Positions 1 to 8,162 of a DNA stretch of 64,000 nt are shown here, piece after piece. The stretch comes from BNWE01 sp964369545 (GTDB lineage: Bacteria > Pseudomonadota > Alphaproteobacteria > UBA3830). The DNA is taken from contig CAYJFA010000005.1 in the NCBI GenBank assembly GCA_964369545.1, positions 37,749 to 101,748 of the forward strand. Reading direction: 5' to 3'. The position numbers and the translations under genes are program-made. Positions within the stretch are counted from its first letter, which is position 1. Each line of letters starts with the position of its first letter. The notes beneath the pieces were generated by a model. That model made no database searches and had not been told where the DNA came from. It saw only the letters and a program-made list of their open reading frames with translations.

Positions 1-1064
1 TTTTAGAAGATATAGGAGCTGATAGAAATGCCTTCACTTCAACCAGAACTATATGTTTTTATGAAATAGTTCCAAAAGAAAATATTGAAACTGTATTTAA
101 ACATGAATCGGCGCGTTTGAAATCTATTGACATCGACAAGAATAAATTCATTTCAGAAAAGGGAGCGATTCTTGAAGAGCGCAGTATGAGATGTGATTCA
201 AGCCCCCAAGGACAGGCTTTTGAATGTTTATCTGCGAATATTTTTAATAGATATCCTGGTGGTATTAGTATAATCGGGTGGAAAAATGAAATAGAATCAA
301 TAGAGCCTCAGGATCTCATGAATTTTTATAACAAATGGTTTGCTCCAAATAATGCAACAATAATATTGGCTGGAGATATTAATATTGGTTATGTAAAAAA
401 TCTAATAGAGAAATATTTTGGGAATATAAAAGCCAAAAAATTACCTGAAAGAAATAAAAAATATGAAAAGCCAAAGTGTGTAAAAGAAATAAAATTTAGC
501 TCTCCAAAAGTCGGTTCTTTATCAAGCGTAGATTATATTTATTTTGTTCCATATTCATTGAGTTCTAATTTTCGGAAAAATATAGCGCTAAAACTTGCTG
601 TCCAAATAATTAATCAACCTAACTTTTTTGCAAAAAAAGCTTTGGAGCATTCATTAAACAAAGCAACAAATCTAAGTTTTGAATACATAAAGGGTTATTT
701 TCAATATGATATCTTAATCGTGAGTTTGGTATGTTCATCTGTGAATAATCGAGTAGATTCAGAAAAAATATGGAAATATCTAAAAAATAAAATGCATAGT
801 TTAAACATAAGTAAAGCAGATTTGGATGTTGTAAAACGTCAAGAGATTATTTCGATGGCATACAAAAATGACGATATCAAAAAAATTTCAGAATATTTAG
901 GTTGGATGCTATCTTTCGGTTATTCAATCGGTGAGATTCAATCAGTTGATGAAACAATACAATCAATTACCACAGGGGAATGTGCGGAAGCGTTGAAGGA
1001 GGTTTTGATTCCGCATGCAATCGGAGTTTTAAGGGTGGTTCCGAAAGGATATTATCGTGACTAA
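1..1064 (+). CDS. M16 family zinc peptidase, catalytic-type subunit (5' end outside window)
   Basis: The reading frame is open from base 3, so the gene starts before the window and the HxxEH zinc motif cannot be seen. What remains shows the M16 hallmarks just after that motif: an N-A-F-T-S-T stretch near the left edge and the segment EKGAILEERSMR, where a Glu of ILEE is the third zinc ligand in this family. The C-terminal half lacks the Arg/Tyr substrate-binding pair that M16B proteins usually carry, which fits the catalytic half of a two-subunit M16B enzyme. Its stop overlaps the next M16 gene by 8 bases, so the pair is translationally coupled. Probably periplasmic. Family call firm; whether it is active cannot be decided here. 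Confidence 0.85.
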   Translation, partial: LEDIGADRNAFTSTRTICFYEIVPKENIETVFKHESARLKSIDIDKNKFISEKGAILEERSMRCDSSPQGQAFECLSANIFNRYPGGISIIGWKNEIESIEPQDLMNFYNKWFAPNNATIILAGDINIGYVKNLIEKYFGNIKAKKLPERNKKYEKPKCVKEIKFSSPKVGSLSSVDYIYFVPYSLSSNFRKNIALKLAVQIINQPNFFAKKALEHSLNKATNLSFEYIKGYFQYDILIVSLVCSSVNNRVDSEKIWKYLKNKMHSLNISKADLDVVKRQEIISMAYKNDDIKKISEYLGWMLSFGYSIGEIQSVDETIQSITTGECAEALKEVLIPHAIGVLRVVPKGYYRD

Positions 1065-2409
1065 AATAATATTTTTTAGCATTTTATTATTAACTTTGTT
1101 TACAAGTTTTGAGCTTCTTTGTGTTGAGAATTTTCCGAAAAATCAGAAATATACGAAACCATCAACTGTAAAATCTATTGTGAGTAAAAACGGAATAAGA
1201 ATTTTTCATATGAGAGATAGCAGTGCTTCGTTGGTTCATATAAAAATCGTATTTAAAAAATCTGGAACAGCATATCAGGAAAAATCGAAATTCGGAGTTC
1301 CTGAATTTTATTCGTCAGCAGTATTTTGCGGGAGTGGACAATATACGCAAAGTGGGTTAGAACAAAAACTTTCAAATATCTCAACAAGCGTAAGTTGTGC
1401 AAGTAATTGCAACAATTTGGTGTTTTCTATAACTGTACCAACAATTGTTTTAGATGAAGCAATACCTCTTTTAGATGCTGTAATAAGCAAGCCTATTTTT
1501 GAGAAACATAAAGTAAAAGCGATACAAAATGAAATTGTATCGATGCTGCAAAACTATGCGGCGAATCCTGATGCTGCAGCAAAAAATATATTCATTCCAG
1601 GCATGATTTTTAAATCACATGTGTATGAAGCCGGCGAATGTGGTTCATCTGAAGACTTTGCAAAATTAACTATTGAAGATCTGAAAAAATATAAAAAAAA
1701 ATATGTAGTTAAAAAGAACGCAGAAGCTTGGGTTTTTGGAGACATATCAGAAGATAGGGCGATTCATCTTATAGATCAAATTTTATCCGGGATAGCCGTG
1801 GGGATCGGTTCTCAAGATACAATAAAAGATGTAACGCCGAAGCTCTCAAATGAAATAAAAAAATACTATGCGAAAGGTCCTCAAAGTACAGTAGTGTTTG
1901 CATTAAAGGGGGTAAAGCCAAATTCATTGGATCGATATGCTGCAATTGTGCTTTTAAGAATTCTCGGAGGCAGAGGGCTTTTCAAAAGTAGAATTATGTC
2001 TGTTTTGAGAACGCAGCATGGATTGATATATGGAGGTTTGGTTGGTATGGTTGATTTGGATCACGCGAATTATGCTATTGGTATTTTGAAAACAGATAAC
2101 ACTAAAGTTGAAAAAGTGATTTCGTGTCTTAGGTCCATCATCAAAGATTTGAAAGAAAATGGTATAACAGAATCAGAGTTAGATTTTGTAAAAAGAAACC
2201 TAAGCGGAAATTTATTAGTCGGCTTAAGAACATCAAAAAATGTGTGTGATTTTTATTTTTCCCAAATGTTGAATGGATCCGGAGTTAATGCCCTCAATGA
2301 TATATTAAATGGAATAAATAATGTAACGATGGGTGATGTAAAGAAATTATCACAAAAAATTCTTGATGAAGAAAATATTCCTATTGTTGTTATAGGCGGC
2401 GCAGAATGA
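1057..2409 (+). CDS. M16 family protein, non-catalytic substrate-binding-type subunit
   Basis: A 450-residue protein with a GTG start inside the end of the previous gene and an N-terminal signal peptide (hydrophobic residues about 3-20). The fold signature of M16 is clear, but the HxxEH position reads V-P-E-F-Y-S-S, so the zinc site is absent. In the second half it keeps the motif running from LGGRGLF to GLIYGG, with the Arg and Tyr that grip substrate in M16B enzymes. Known two-chain M16B peptidases split the work this way: one chain holds zinc, the partner holds the Arg/Tyr pair. I infer a heterodimer with the upstream gene, probably periplasmic. The following gene overlaps by 4 bases (ATGA). 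Confidence 0.85.
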   Translation: MTKIIFFSILLLTLFTSFELLCVENFPKNQKYTKPSTVKSIVSKNGIRIFHMRDSSASLVHIKIVFKKSGTAYQEKSKFGVPEFYSSAVFCGSGQYTQSGLEQKLSNISTSVSCASNCNNLVFSITVPTIVLDEAIPLLDAVISKPIFEKHKVKAIQNEIVSMLQNYAANPDAAAKNIFIPGMIFKSHVYEAGECGSSEDFAKLTIEDLKKYKKKYVVKKNAEAWVFGDISEDRAIHLIDQILSGIAVGIGSQDTIKDVTPKLSNEIKKYYAKGPQSTVVFALKGVKPNSLDRYAAIVLLRILGGRGLFKSRIMSVLRTQHGLIYGGLVGMVDLDHANYAIGILKTDNTKVEKVISCLRSIIKDLKENGITESELDFVKRNLSGNLLVGLRTSKNVCDFYFSQMLNGSGVNALNDILNGINNVTMGDVKKLSQKILDEENIPIVVIGGAE

Positions 2410-3665
2410 TATTAAAAACAATCAAAAATTTAATATGTCTAATAATGTTAATGACTTCTCAGCGTATATATTGTGATGATTCTTTTTCAGGAAAAAAAAT
2501 AAAAGAATTTACCTTACGTAACGGCATCAATGTGATACTTCATGAAGATTTTCGTATGCCGGTAGTGCTGGTAGGTGTGATTTTTCACGTTGAATCCGTA
2601 GATGCGCCAATAGATAAAAGTGGTATCACTGCAATTATTGCCGCCAATCTTATTAATAAGAAAACACACAATTCTTTTATTAAGTCTGGAATTTCCTATG
2701 AAACATCGGCATTCAGTGAATATACTGAAATTTTTGCAAAGATGAATCCTAGCAAAATCAAAGAGTTTTTTAATCAAATATGTTCTTCGTTTTCAGATAT
2801 ACAAATTGAAAATCTTAATGTGTATAAAAAACAGATGATTATAGAAAATAAATTAAGCAAGTATTTTCTCAATAGCGCGTTGGTAGATAATATTTTTTCA
2901 AATATAGATTCGAAAAATATATTCAATGAATCTTCCTTACTTTCTATAAATAGCGATGATGTAATTTCTTTTTATAATGATAATTTCCAAACTTGTAAAG
3001 TTTCTATAATAGTGGTCGGATCCGTTGATTATAGAAATCTTATTAAAAATCTGAGGGCATCAATAAGCAATATTTCCGATAGAAAACAAAAAATAATCAC
3101 TAAAAACAGCGATCGAAAATATAGGGATATATTACTAGAAAGCAAATATATAAGAAATTCGATAAGGTATATTTATTCGCTTCCATCATGTGAAAGTAAA
3201 AAACTTGAAGAGGTTTTTTTAAGTGTTTTGCATGATGAGGTCTTTAGGTTTTTCTGTAAAAATCACTCGCTGCTACTGTATTATAATAAGGAAAATATTT
3301 TCTCTCGTGGAGACAGTGTTTGGTTGTTTTCTTTGTTCCCTAAAAAAGATATCTCTATCAATGAATTACAAAAATTTTATAACGTGTTTGTAAAAAAAAT
3401 GATAACGATTCCACTGGAACATAAGCGTTTATCTAGAATTGCTGCTTTAAAAAAGATGGAAACGCAATTTTTAATTTCTAATTTGTTTGCTGTTTATCAA
3501 AATATAAAAAATGCATATATGAGGAAATTGGATTTAGCTTCTATTTATACAGTTTCGGACGATATAGAACAATCAGATCCGGAAATGATCAGATCTTTTG
3601 CCGGAAAATTTTTCCATAAAAATTTAGTTTCAACAGTAATAACTCGATTCAGATCGGATAAGTAA
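2406..3665 (+). CDS. Degenerate M16-like exported protein
   Basis: A 419-residue protein with a signal peptide (hydrophobic residues about 4-20, ending near I-Y-C-D-D). Its N-terminus follows the M16 pattern (LRNGINVILHEDFRMPVV, then a strand F-H-V-E-S), but the HxxEH position reads I-T-A-I-I-A-A-N, so it cannot bind zinc in the usual way. The C-terminal domain is strongly diverged and I do not see the Arg/Tyr pair. It overlaps the preceding gene by 4 bases and is followed after 2 bases by a fourth member, so all four form one operon. Probably a non-enzymatic paralogue or part of a second, decaying pair. Function unknown. Confidence 0.7.
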   Translation: MILKTIKNLICLIMLMTSQRIYCDDSFSGKKIKEFTLRNGINVILHEDFRMPVVLVGVIFHVESVDAPIDKSGITAIIAANLINKKTHNSFIKSGISYETSAFSEYTEIFAKMNPSKIKEFFNQICSSFSDIQIENLNVYKKQMIIENKLSKYFLNSALVDNIFSNIDSKNIFNESSLLSINSDDVISFYNDNFQTCKVSIIVVGSVDYRNLIKNLRASISNISDRKQKIITKNSDRKYRDILLESKYIRNSIRYIYSLPSCESKKLEEVFLSVLHDEVFRFFCKNHSLLLYYNKENIFSRGDSVWLFSLFPKKDISINELQKFYNVFVKKMITIPLEHKRLSRIAALKKMETQFLISNLFAVYQNIKNAYMRKLDLASIYTVSDDIEQSDPEMIRSFAGKFFHKNLVSTVITRFRSDK

Positions 3666-3667
3666 TC

Positions 3668-4963
3668 ATGAAATCATCAAAAAATCTGAAAATAATTTTT
3701 ACCTTAATTATAGGAATTCTAGTAATAACTTCTATTTTTTTGAAAAAAGAAAAGCAATTTATAGAAGTTTCAGAAATAACAAATGGAATTGGAATAAAAA
3801 CATTGCTTATAAATGTAAAAAATGAAGATGTTATCTACGTAAAGTGTGTTTTTGAAAATTCTGGAGTTTTGCAAAACAATCTAGAAAAGCATGGTATATC
3901 GGCAGTTGTTGGATTTTTATTATTCAATAAAATTGGAAAATTTTCTACAGAAGAAACACAAGAGAAAATGGCGGATTTAGGGGTTTGTAATTTAATAGTA
4001 AATCCAAAAGGAGATAATTTTGAGATTTCATTTTGCATGATTAGAGACAAAGCAAAAGAAGCGTTGCAATTTTTATCGAGTGCTTTCACGAATCCGTCGT
4101 TTACTGAGGGAGATTTAGAAAACGCGAAAGAAATGTTTCCTGAGTTTCTGGATATAGAGTTATCTTCTTCTAATGATTTGGTGATTGATAAAATGTTAAG
4201 TATGCTTTTTGTAAATAGTACATATGGCATGAGTAATACAGGTACTGTTAATGCGATTTCTGGTATTACATCTAAAGATATACATTCTTTTATAAAGGAG
4301 AGGATAACAAAGAAAAATCTTAATGTTATTTTCACTGGCGATATATCAAGGTTTGACGCATGTTCGTATTTAGAATATTTATTTGGAAACATACCCAGTC
4401 AATATGAACATTTTGAATTGCAAAAGATAGAATCAATATCATTATCTAATGACCAAGTTTTTGTAATAAACAAACCGGGAATGAAAGATATTGCTGAAAT
4501 AATAGTAGGTGCAAGGGGCGATAGATTAACAAATATAGAGCGGGCTGCCGCGTATATTATTATGAAGACAATTTTTGATGAAAAAACTGGCGATTTTGTT
4601 TCCGGGGTAAGAGCAAGAAATATAGCATGTAATATAAATAATTTTTCTATCAAAAGATCTTCATCAAATGTATTTTATTTTTCAGCCTTTTTAGAGAAAA
4701 GAGATATTGCAAAATATCAAAAATATCTTGATGAAAAAATTATACAATACAATTCCCAAATTAATTTAAAAGAATTGCAAAAAACACAAGAATACTTTAT
4801 CGAAGCATCTAAAAATGGATTTTCTGATCTTTCAGATATAGATGAAAAAATTTATAACTCATCGCTGCCGTTTAATAAAGTAACTTCAAAAGTTTTCGAA
4901 AAAGTCATAAAAATGATTTTTCATAAAGAAAATATAAAGATTGTAATATGCTGTGAGGAGTAA
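3668..4963 (+). CDS. Degenerate M16-like membrane-anchored protein
   Basis: A 431-residue protein with an N-terminal hydrophobic segment (about residues 9-25) followed by a charged stretch, more like a signal anchor than a cleaved signal. The M16 layout is visible: the strand K-C-V-F-E-N-S-G near residue 60, then H-G-I-S-A-V-V-G-F-L-L at the place of HxxEH, which retains one His but no E-H. The second-half segment around TIFDEKTGDFVSGVRARN corresponds to the substrate-binding region but is diverged. It is the last gene of the four-gene M16 operon and ends 5 bases before the convergent small heat shock gene. Likely non-catalytic; role unknown. Confidence 0.65.
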   Translation: MKSSKNLKIIFTLIIGILVITSIFLKKEKQFIEVSEITNGIGIKTLLINVKNEDVIYVKCVFENSGVLQNNLEKHGISAVVGFLLFNKIGKFSTEETQEKMADLGVCNLIVNPKGDNFEISFCMIRDKAKEALQFLSSAFTNPSFTEGDLENAKEMFPEFLDIELSSSNDLVIDKMLSMLFVNSTYGMSNTGTVNAISGITSKDIHSFIKERITKKNLNVIFTGDISRFDACSYLEYLFGNIPSQYEHFELQKIESISLSNDQVFVINKPGMKDIAEIIVGARGDRLTNIERAAAYIIMKTIFDEKTGDFVSGVRARNIACNINNFSIKRSSSNVFYFSAFLEKRDIAKYQKYLDEKIIQYNSQINLKELQKTQEYFIEASKNGFSDLSDIDEKIYNSSLPFNKVTSKVFEKVIKMIFHKENIKIVICCEE

Positions 4964-4968
4964 TTTAT

Positions 4969-5400
4969 TTAGGAACTTGCGGAAATATCATCTACAGTCG
5001 ATGTAATTTCAATGGTTTTTATATTACTTTGATTTTTAATTCGCAATAGATTTAAATGCAGCAATCCGCTTTCAAATTCAGCGCTTTTAACTTCTACTCC
5101 GTCTGCAAGTACAAAGCTTTTTATAAATTGTCTCGCCGCAATTCCACGATATATATATACAGCATTTGGATCTGCTTCTTGCCGCCCTTTTATTATTAAC
5201 TGATTACTATCAACCGATATATTGATATTTTCTTTTCTAAAACCAGCAAGTGCAAGCGTAATTCTAAAACCATTCTCGCCAATTTGCTCAATATTATACG
5301 GCGGATAGGAGTCATCTCCCTTTGACATTGTATCGATCAATCTCTCAAAATGATCAAACCCAAGAAATAAAGGACTACTAAAAACAGACAGCCGCTCCAT
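4969..5400 (-). CDS. Small heat shock protein, Hsp20/IbpA-like
   Basis: A 143-residue alpha-crystallin-domain chaperone that would hold unfolding proteins in the cytoplasm. The N-terminus (FLGFDHFERLID) and the segment Y-P-P-Y-N-I-E are typical of bacterial IbpA-type proteins; the beta-sandwich motif A-E-F-E-S-G-L-L-H-L matches the family A-x-x-x-n-G-v-L box, and an I-E-I tail motif follows. An in-frame ATG lies 12 bases upstream (5412), but that ATG is part of ATGGAGAATATTATG, whose GGAG is an ideal ribosome binding site 6 bases before the ATG at 5400, so I choose 5400. A sigma-70-type promoter lies upstream. Convergent with the M16 operon. Confidence 0.92.
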   Translation of the reverse strand: MERLSVFSSPLFLGFDHFERLIDTMSKGDDSYPPYNIEQIGENGFRITLALAGFRKENINISVDSNQLIIKGRQEADPNAVYIYRGIAARQFIKSFVLADGVEVKSAEFESGLLHLNLLRIKNQSNIKTIEITSTVDDISASS

Positions 5401-5456
5401 AATATTCTCCATCTACTATACGATTTTCAAGTTCTGCCTAACACATCATTACATAT

Positions 5457-5484
5457 ATTATACAATAAAAACTGAAAAGATCAA
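5457..5484 (-). promoter_or_regulatory. Candidate sigma-70 promoter of the Hsp20 gene
   Basis: Read on the minus strand, TTGATC (5484-5479) is followed after 16 bases by a perfect TATAAT (5462-5457), about 57 bases before the chosen start codon. A heat-shock (RpoH-type) promoter was looked for but no convincing CTTGAA/CCCCAT pair with proper spacing was seen. Such matches are common in AT-rich DNA, so this is moderate evidence. Confidence 0.4.
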
Positions 5485-5601
5485 AAATGGGGGAGTTAGT
5501 GGATTGCTGATGATTAAATATTTATTCTACATGTTTATTCCTTTTTAAAGGTTTTTTTAGTAAAAATTGAGAAGATTAAACGATAAATCTCGAGTGTTTT
5601 T

Positions 5602-6324
5602 ATGAAACTTCTTAAGTTTTTTGATTTTAAACGAAAAAAAATAGGAGCAATTTTAATTGAATTTGCTTTTGCGGTTCCTATTTTATCAGGAGCGTTATTT
5701 TTTATGACAGATGCGCCAAGATATTATTATATAAAATCAAAAATGAGGAGCTCTGTGCATTTTGCTGCGAATCTGATCCAAAATATATCTCAGTTTAAAA
5801 AAAATAAGAAAATAACATGCGCGGATTTATCTAATATATTTTGCGCATCATTTATTAATCAGTATAGTGGTGTGCAACTATATGCTGTAGGAGGAAATGT
5901 GTATCCGCTAGGACATTCTTTTTCTGCATACGTTTATTATGTGGAGTGTTATGAGACTAATAAAGCAAGAGTTGTTTGGGCTTGGCATAACACAAATGTT
6001 GCTGAAACTCCAGCACAATGTACAAGTGAGTTTTTATCAACAAATCATGAAAATTCTATGGTGAAATATGTTAGTGATCAAACAAGTCCTGACGCTATAT
6101 ATAAAAATGGCGAGGATAAATTAACTATGGTAAAGGGAGATGCCAAAATAATAATAGAGCTATCTCTCATTCCTAAAAGGGTTTCTGAAAAGGAAACAGC
6201 TCAAAAAAGCTTTGGTTTTATTATGATGCCTATTAGGCCTTCAGTGGGTGAATCATATTTTAGTACGGTTACAATTATTACACCAAAGCCAGGTTTATTT
6301 GATGAAATTCCGCCAGCCAGTTAG
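5602..6324 (+). CDS. TadE-like pseudopilin-type membrane protein
   Basis: A 240-residue protein with one N-terminal membrane helix (about residues 15-35). The segment G-A-I-L-I-E-F-A-F-A-V-P-I-L is the pattern of the TadE/TadG family: a Gly, then a conserved Glu at +5 within a hydrophobic helix and a Pro. Downstream, residues such as R-Y-Y-Y-I-K-S-K-M-R-S-S-V also match. TadE proteins are minor pseudopilins of tight-adherence (Flp) pili. No other tad gene (tadA, B, C, rcpA, flp) is nearby, so it is an orphan whose role here is uncertain. The C-terminal ~190 residues, with several Cys residues, would lie outside the cytoplasm. I do not recognise that part. Confidence 0.6.
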   Translation: MKLLKFFDFKRKKIGAILIEFAFAVPILSGALFFMTDAPRYYYIKSKMRSSVHFAANLIQNISQFKKNKKITCADLSNIFCASFINQYSGVQLYAVGGNVYPLGHSFSAYVYYVECYETNKARVVWAWHNTNVAETPAQCTSEFLSTNHENSMVKYVSDQTSPDAIYKNGEDKLTMVKGDAKIIIELSLIPKRVSEKETAQKSFGFIMMPIRPSVGESYFSTVTIITPKPGLFDEIPPAS

Positions 6325-6393
6325 CTTTAAAGAATTGATAAAAACGTTAATTTGATTTGTTTTTAACAGAAATAATGCTGACGAGCTTGTTTC

Positions 6394-6591
6394 CTATGCA
6401 AATGTGGAAGTCATAATTTTATCTGCGATGATATTAGCTTTATTATGAGTTTTTCTTGATGCAATAAGTTCATTACGGCAAAGTTTTAATTTTCTTACTT
6501 CTCGTATATCGTCTTTATCTTGTACTAGGATTGCGCTTAATTTTATTTCAACTAAATCGATCAAAATATCTAAAGATTGTTTTGATAACAT
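6394..6591 (-). CDS. Small conserved hypothetical protein (alphaproteobacterial type)
   Basis: A 65-residue, charged, probably helical cytoplasmic protein. Its core (L-I-D-L-V-E-I-K-L-S-A, then K-L-K-L-C-R-N-E-L) resembles small uncharacterised alphaproteobacterial proteins; this is from memory and not checked. The start has an AGG 9 bases upstream. It is divergent from ruvX. Real but of unknown function. Confidence 0.55.
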   Translation of the reverse strand: MLSKQSLDILIDLVEIKLSAILVQDKDDIREVRKLKLCRNELIASRKTHNKANIIADKIMTSTFA

Positions 6592-6653
6592 GTTATAACC
6601 TACATTGAGCCAGTATCATTATAGGGTTTTGTTATGAATAAAGAGTTAATTAT

Positions 6654-7139
6654 ATGGTTTTTTTTATAAAAAACTTAACTGATATCAATGTGGCTAATTT
6701 AGCTAAGAATGGATTTGTTATTGTTGGGCTTGATATAGGTGATAAAACCATCGGAATCGCTATTTCGGATCGAAGAATAAAAATCGCAAGTGGCTTAAGT
6801 GTAATGAATCGAAAAAATACAAGGTCTGATTATGAACATCTCGTTAGCAGTATAAATTCATATAATCCAGGATTGGTTGTTTTTGGATGGCCGATTCAGA
6901 TGAATGGAATCCCAAGTACACAATGTGAAAAGGTGTTGAAGTTTGTGCAAGAATTATCAGAATATATAGAAATTGATTTTGTAAAATGGGACGAGCGTTT
7001 TTCAACAAAAGTTATTGATAATATAATGATAGAAGCGGATTTATCGCGTAGACGTCGAAAACAAGTTATCGACAAAACCGCTGCTGTTTATATTCTTCAA
7101 GGCGCTATAGATTTTTTGAATAGATCTAATAATTTATGA
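6654..7139 (+). CDS. ruvX: RuvX/YqgF-type RNase H-fold nuclease
   Basis: A 161-residue cytoplasmic protein of the YqgF family, proposed as a Holliday-junction resolvase and shown in several bacteria to process the 5' end of pre-16S rRNA. The RNase H fold is marked by G-L-D-I-G-D-K-T-I-G-I-A near residue 28, V-V-F-G-W-P-I-Q-M-N-G near 79, the W-D-E-R-F-S-T segment near 115 and a C-terminal D-K-T-A-A-V motif; the three acidic residues expected for metal binding are present. About 20 residues precede the usual family start, with no better ATG in frame. It ends tail-to-tail with gap, 2 bases apart. Confidence 0.92.
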   Translation: MVFFIKNLTDINVANLAKNGFVIVGLDIGDKTIGIAISDRRIKIASGLSVMNRKNTRSDYEHLVSSINSYNPGLVVFGWPIQMNGIPSTQCEKVLKFVQELSEYIEIDFVKWDERFSTKVIDNIMIEADLSRRRRKQVIDKTAAVYILQGAIDFLNRSNNL

Positions 7140-7141
7140 GA

Positions 7142-8140
7142 CTAAAAAAGTTTCGCCGATACATCCAGCATTCTGTTAGAAAATCCCCATTCGTTATCAT
7201 ACCAAACGACTATATGAGCGACGTTTCCATCAACTATTTTTGTTAATGAAAGATCTACTATCGCGCTGCGAGGGTCATGATTGAAATCGCAGGATACCAA
7301 TTTTTCATTTGTGTATCCCAAGATATTTTTTAAATCGCCGTCAGCATACTTTTTAATTGCGTTATTTATGTCAATTTCAGTAATTTCCTTTGAGACATTG
7401 CAGGTAAAATCTATCATCGATACATTTGGCGTCGGAACCCTGATTGATAATCCTGATAATTTTCCTTTCAACTCCGGAAAAATTTGTTCAATTGCTTTAG
7501 TCGCTCCGGTTGAAGTTGGAATCATATTTGTAGCCGCAGCTCTTGCTCGTCTTACATCTTTATGTCCCATATCTACAAGTCGTTGATCTCCTGTATATGA
7601 GTGAATTGTTGTGGCAAATCCGTTCAGTATTCCTATTTCTTCATGAATTGTCTTTACTACAGGAGCTAGACAGTTTGTTGTACAGGAAGCATTTGAAACG
7701 ATGATATCGTTAGCTTTATCTATGGAGTCACAATTTACTCCGAAAACAATAGTTTTATCTGCATCCTCAGATGGACAGGAAATTAGTACTTTTTTTGCTC
7801 CGGATGTAAGATGTTCCTTGCATTTTTCTTTGGTGTTAAACAGCCCCGTGCATTCTAAAACTAAATTAATATCAAGAGATTCCCATGGCAATTCTGCGGG
7901 AGATTTTTTTGATATATAAGTTATTTTTGTCCCGTTTATTGCTAATTCTGATTCAGAAATTTTCTGAACATCTGCGTGAAATTTTCCATGGACGGAATCG
8001 TGTTTTAAAAGATGTATTGCTGTGTCTATGTTAAGTAGGTCGTTAATTGCAACGATGTTGAAATCGTATTTGTTGGTTTCGAAAAATGCTCTTAATACTA
8101 GTCTTCCGATTCTCCCGAATCCATTGATTGCTATATTCAT
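7142..8140 (-). CDS. gap: Glyceraldehyde-3-phosphate dehydrogenase
   Basis: A 332-residue class I GAPDH that interconverts glyceraldehyde-3-phosphate and 1,3-bisphosphoglycerate with NAD(H). The Rossmann motif I-N-G-F-G-R-I-G-R opens the protein, the catalytic Cys sits in S-N-A-S-C-T-T-N-C near residue 150, the phosphate-binding A-A-A-T-N-M-I-P-T-S-T-G follows near 210, and the C-terminal W-Y-D-N-E-W-G-F-S is complete. It lies 22 bases downstream of tkt on the same strand, so the two are probably co-transcribed, joining the non-oxidative pentose phosphate route with lower glycolysis. No unusual features. Confidence 0.98.
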   Translation of the reverse strand: MNIAINGFGRIGRLVLRAFFETNKYDFNIVAINDLLNIDTAIHLLKHDSVHGKFHADVQKISESELAINGTKITYISKKSPAELPWESLDINLVLECTGLFNTKEKCKEHLTSGAKKVLISCPSEDADKTIVFGVNCDSIDKANDIIVSNASCTTNCLAPVVKTIHEEIGILNGFATTIHSYTGDQRLVDMGHKDVRRARAAATNMIPTSTGATKAIEQIFPELKGKLSGLSIRVPTPNVSMIDFTCNVSKEITEIDINNAIKKYADGDLKNILGYTNEKLVSCDFNHDPRSAIVDLSLTKIVDGNVAHIVVWYDNEWGFSNRMLDVSAKLF

Positions 8141-8162
8141 CTTTATCTCCCATTAACAAAAA

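Noticed and set aside
3835..4392. A 185-codon open frame on the minus strand inside the fourth M16 gene
   Set aside because: It lies wholly within a gene with family resemblance and coupling to its neighbours; no ribosome binding site or recognisable domain.
5505..5520. CCCCCATTTTT upstream of the Hsp20 gene as an RpoH-type -10
   Set aside because: No CTTGAA-like -35 at the right distance; a sigma-70 promoter nearer the gene fits better.
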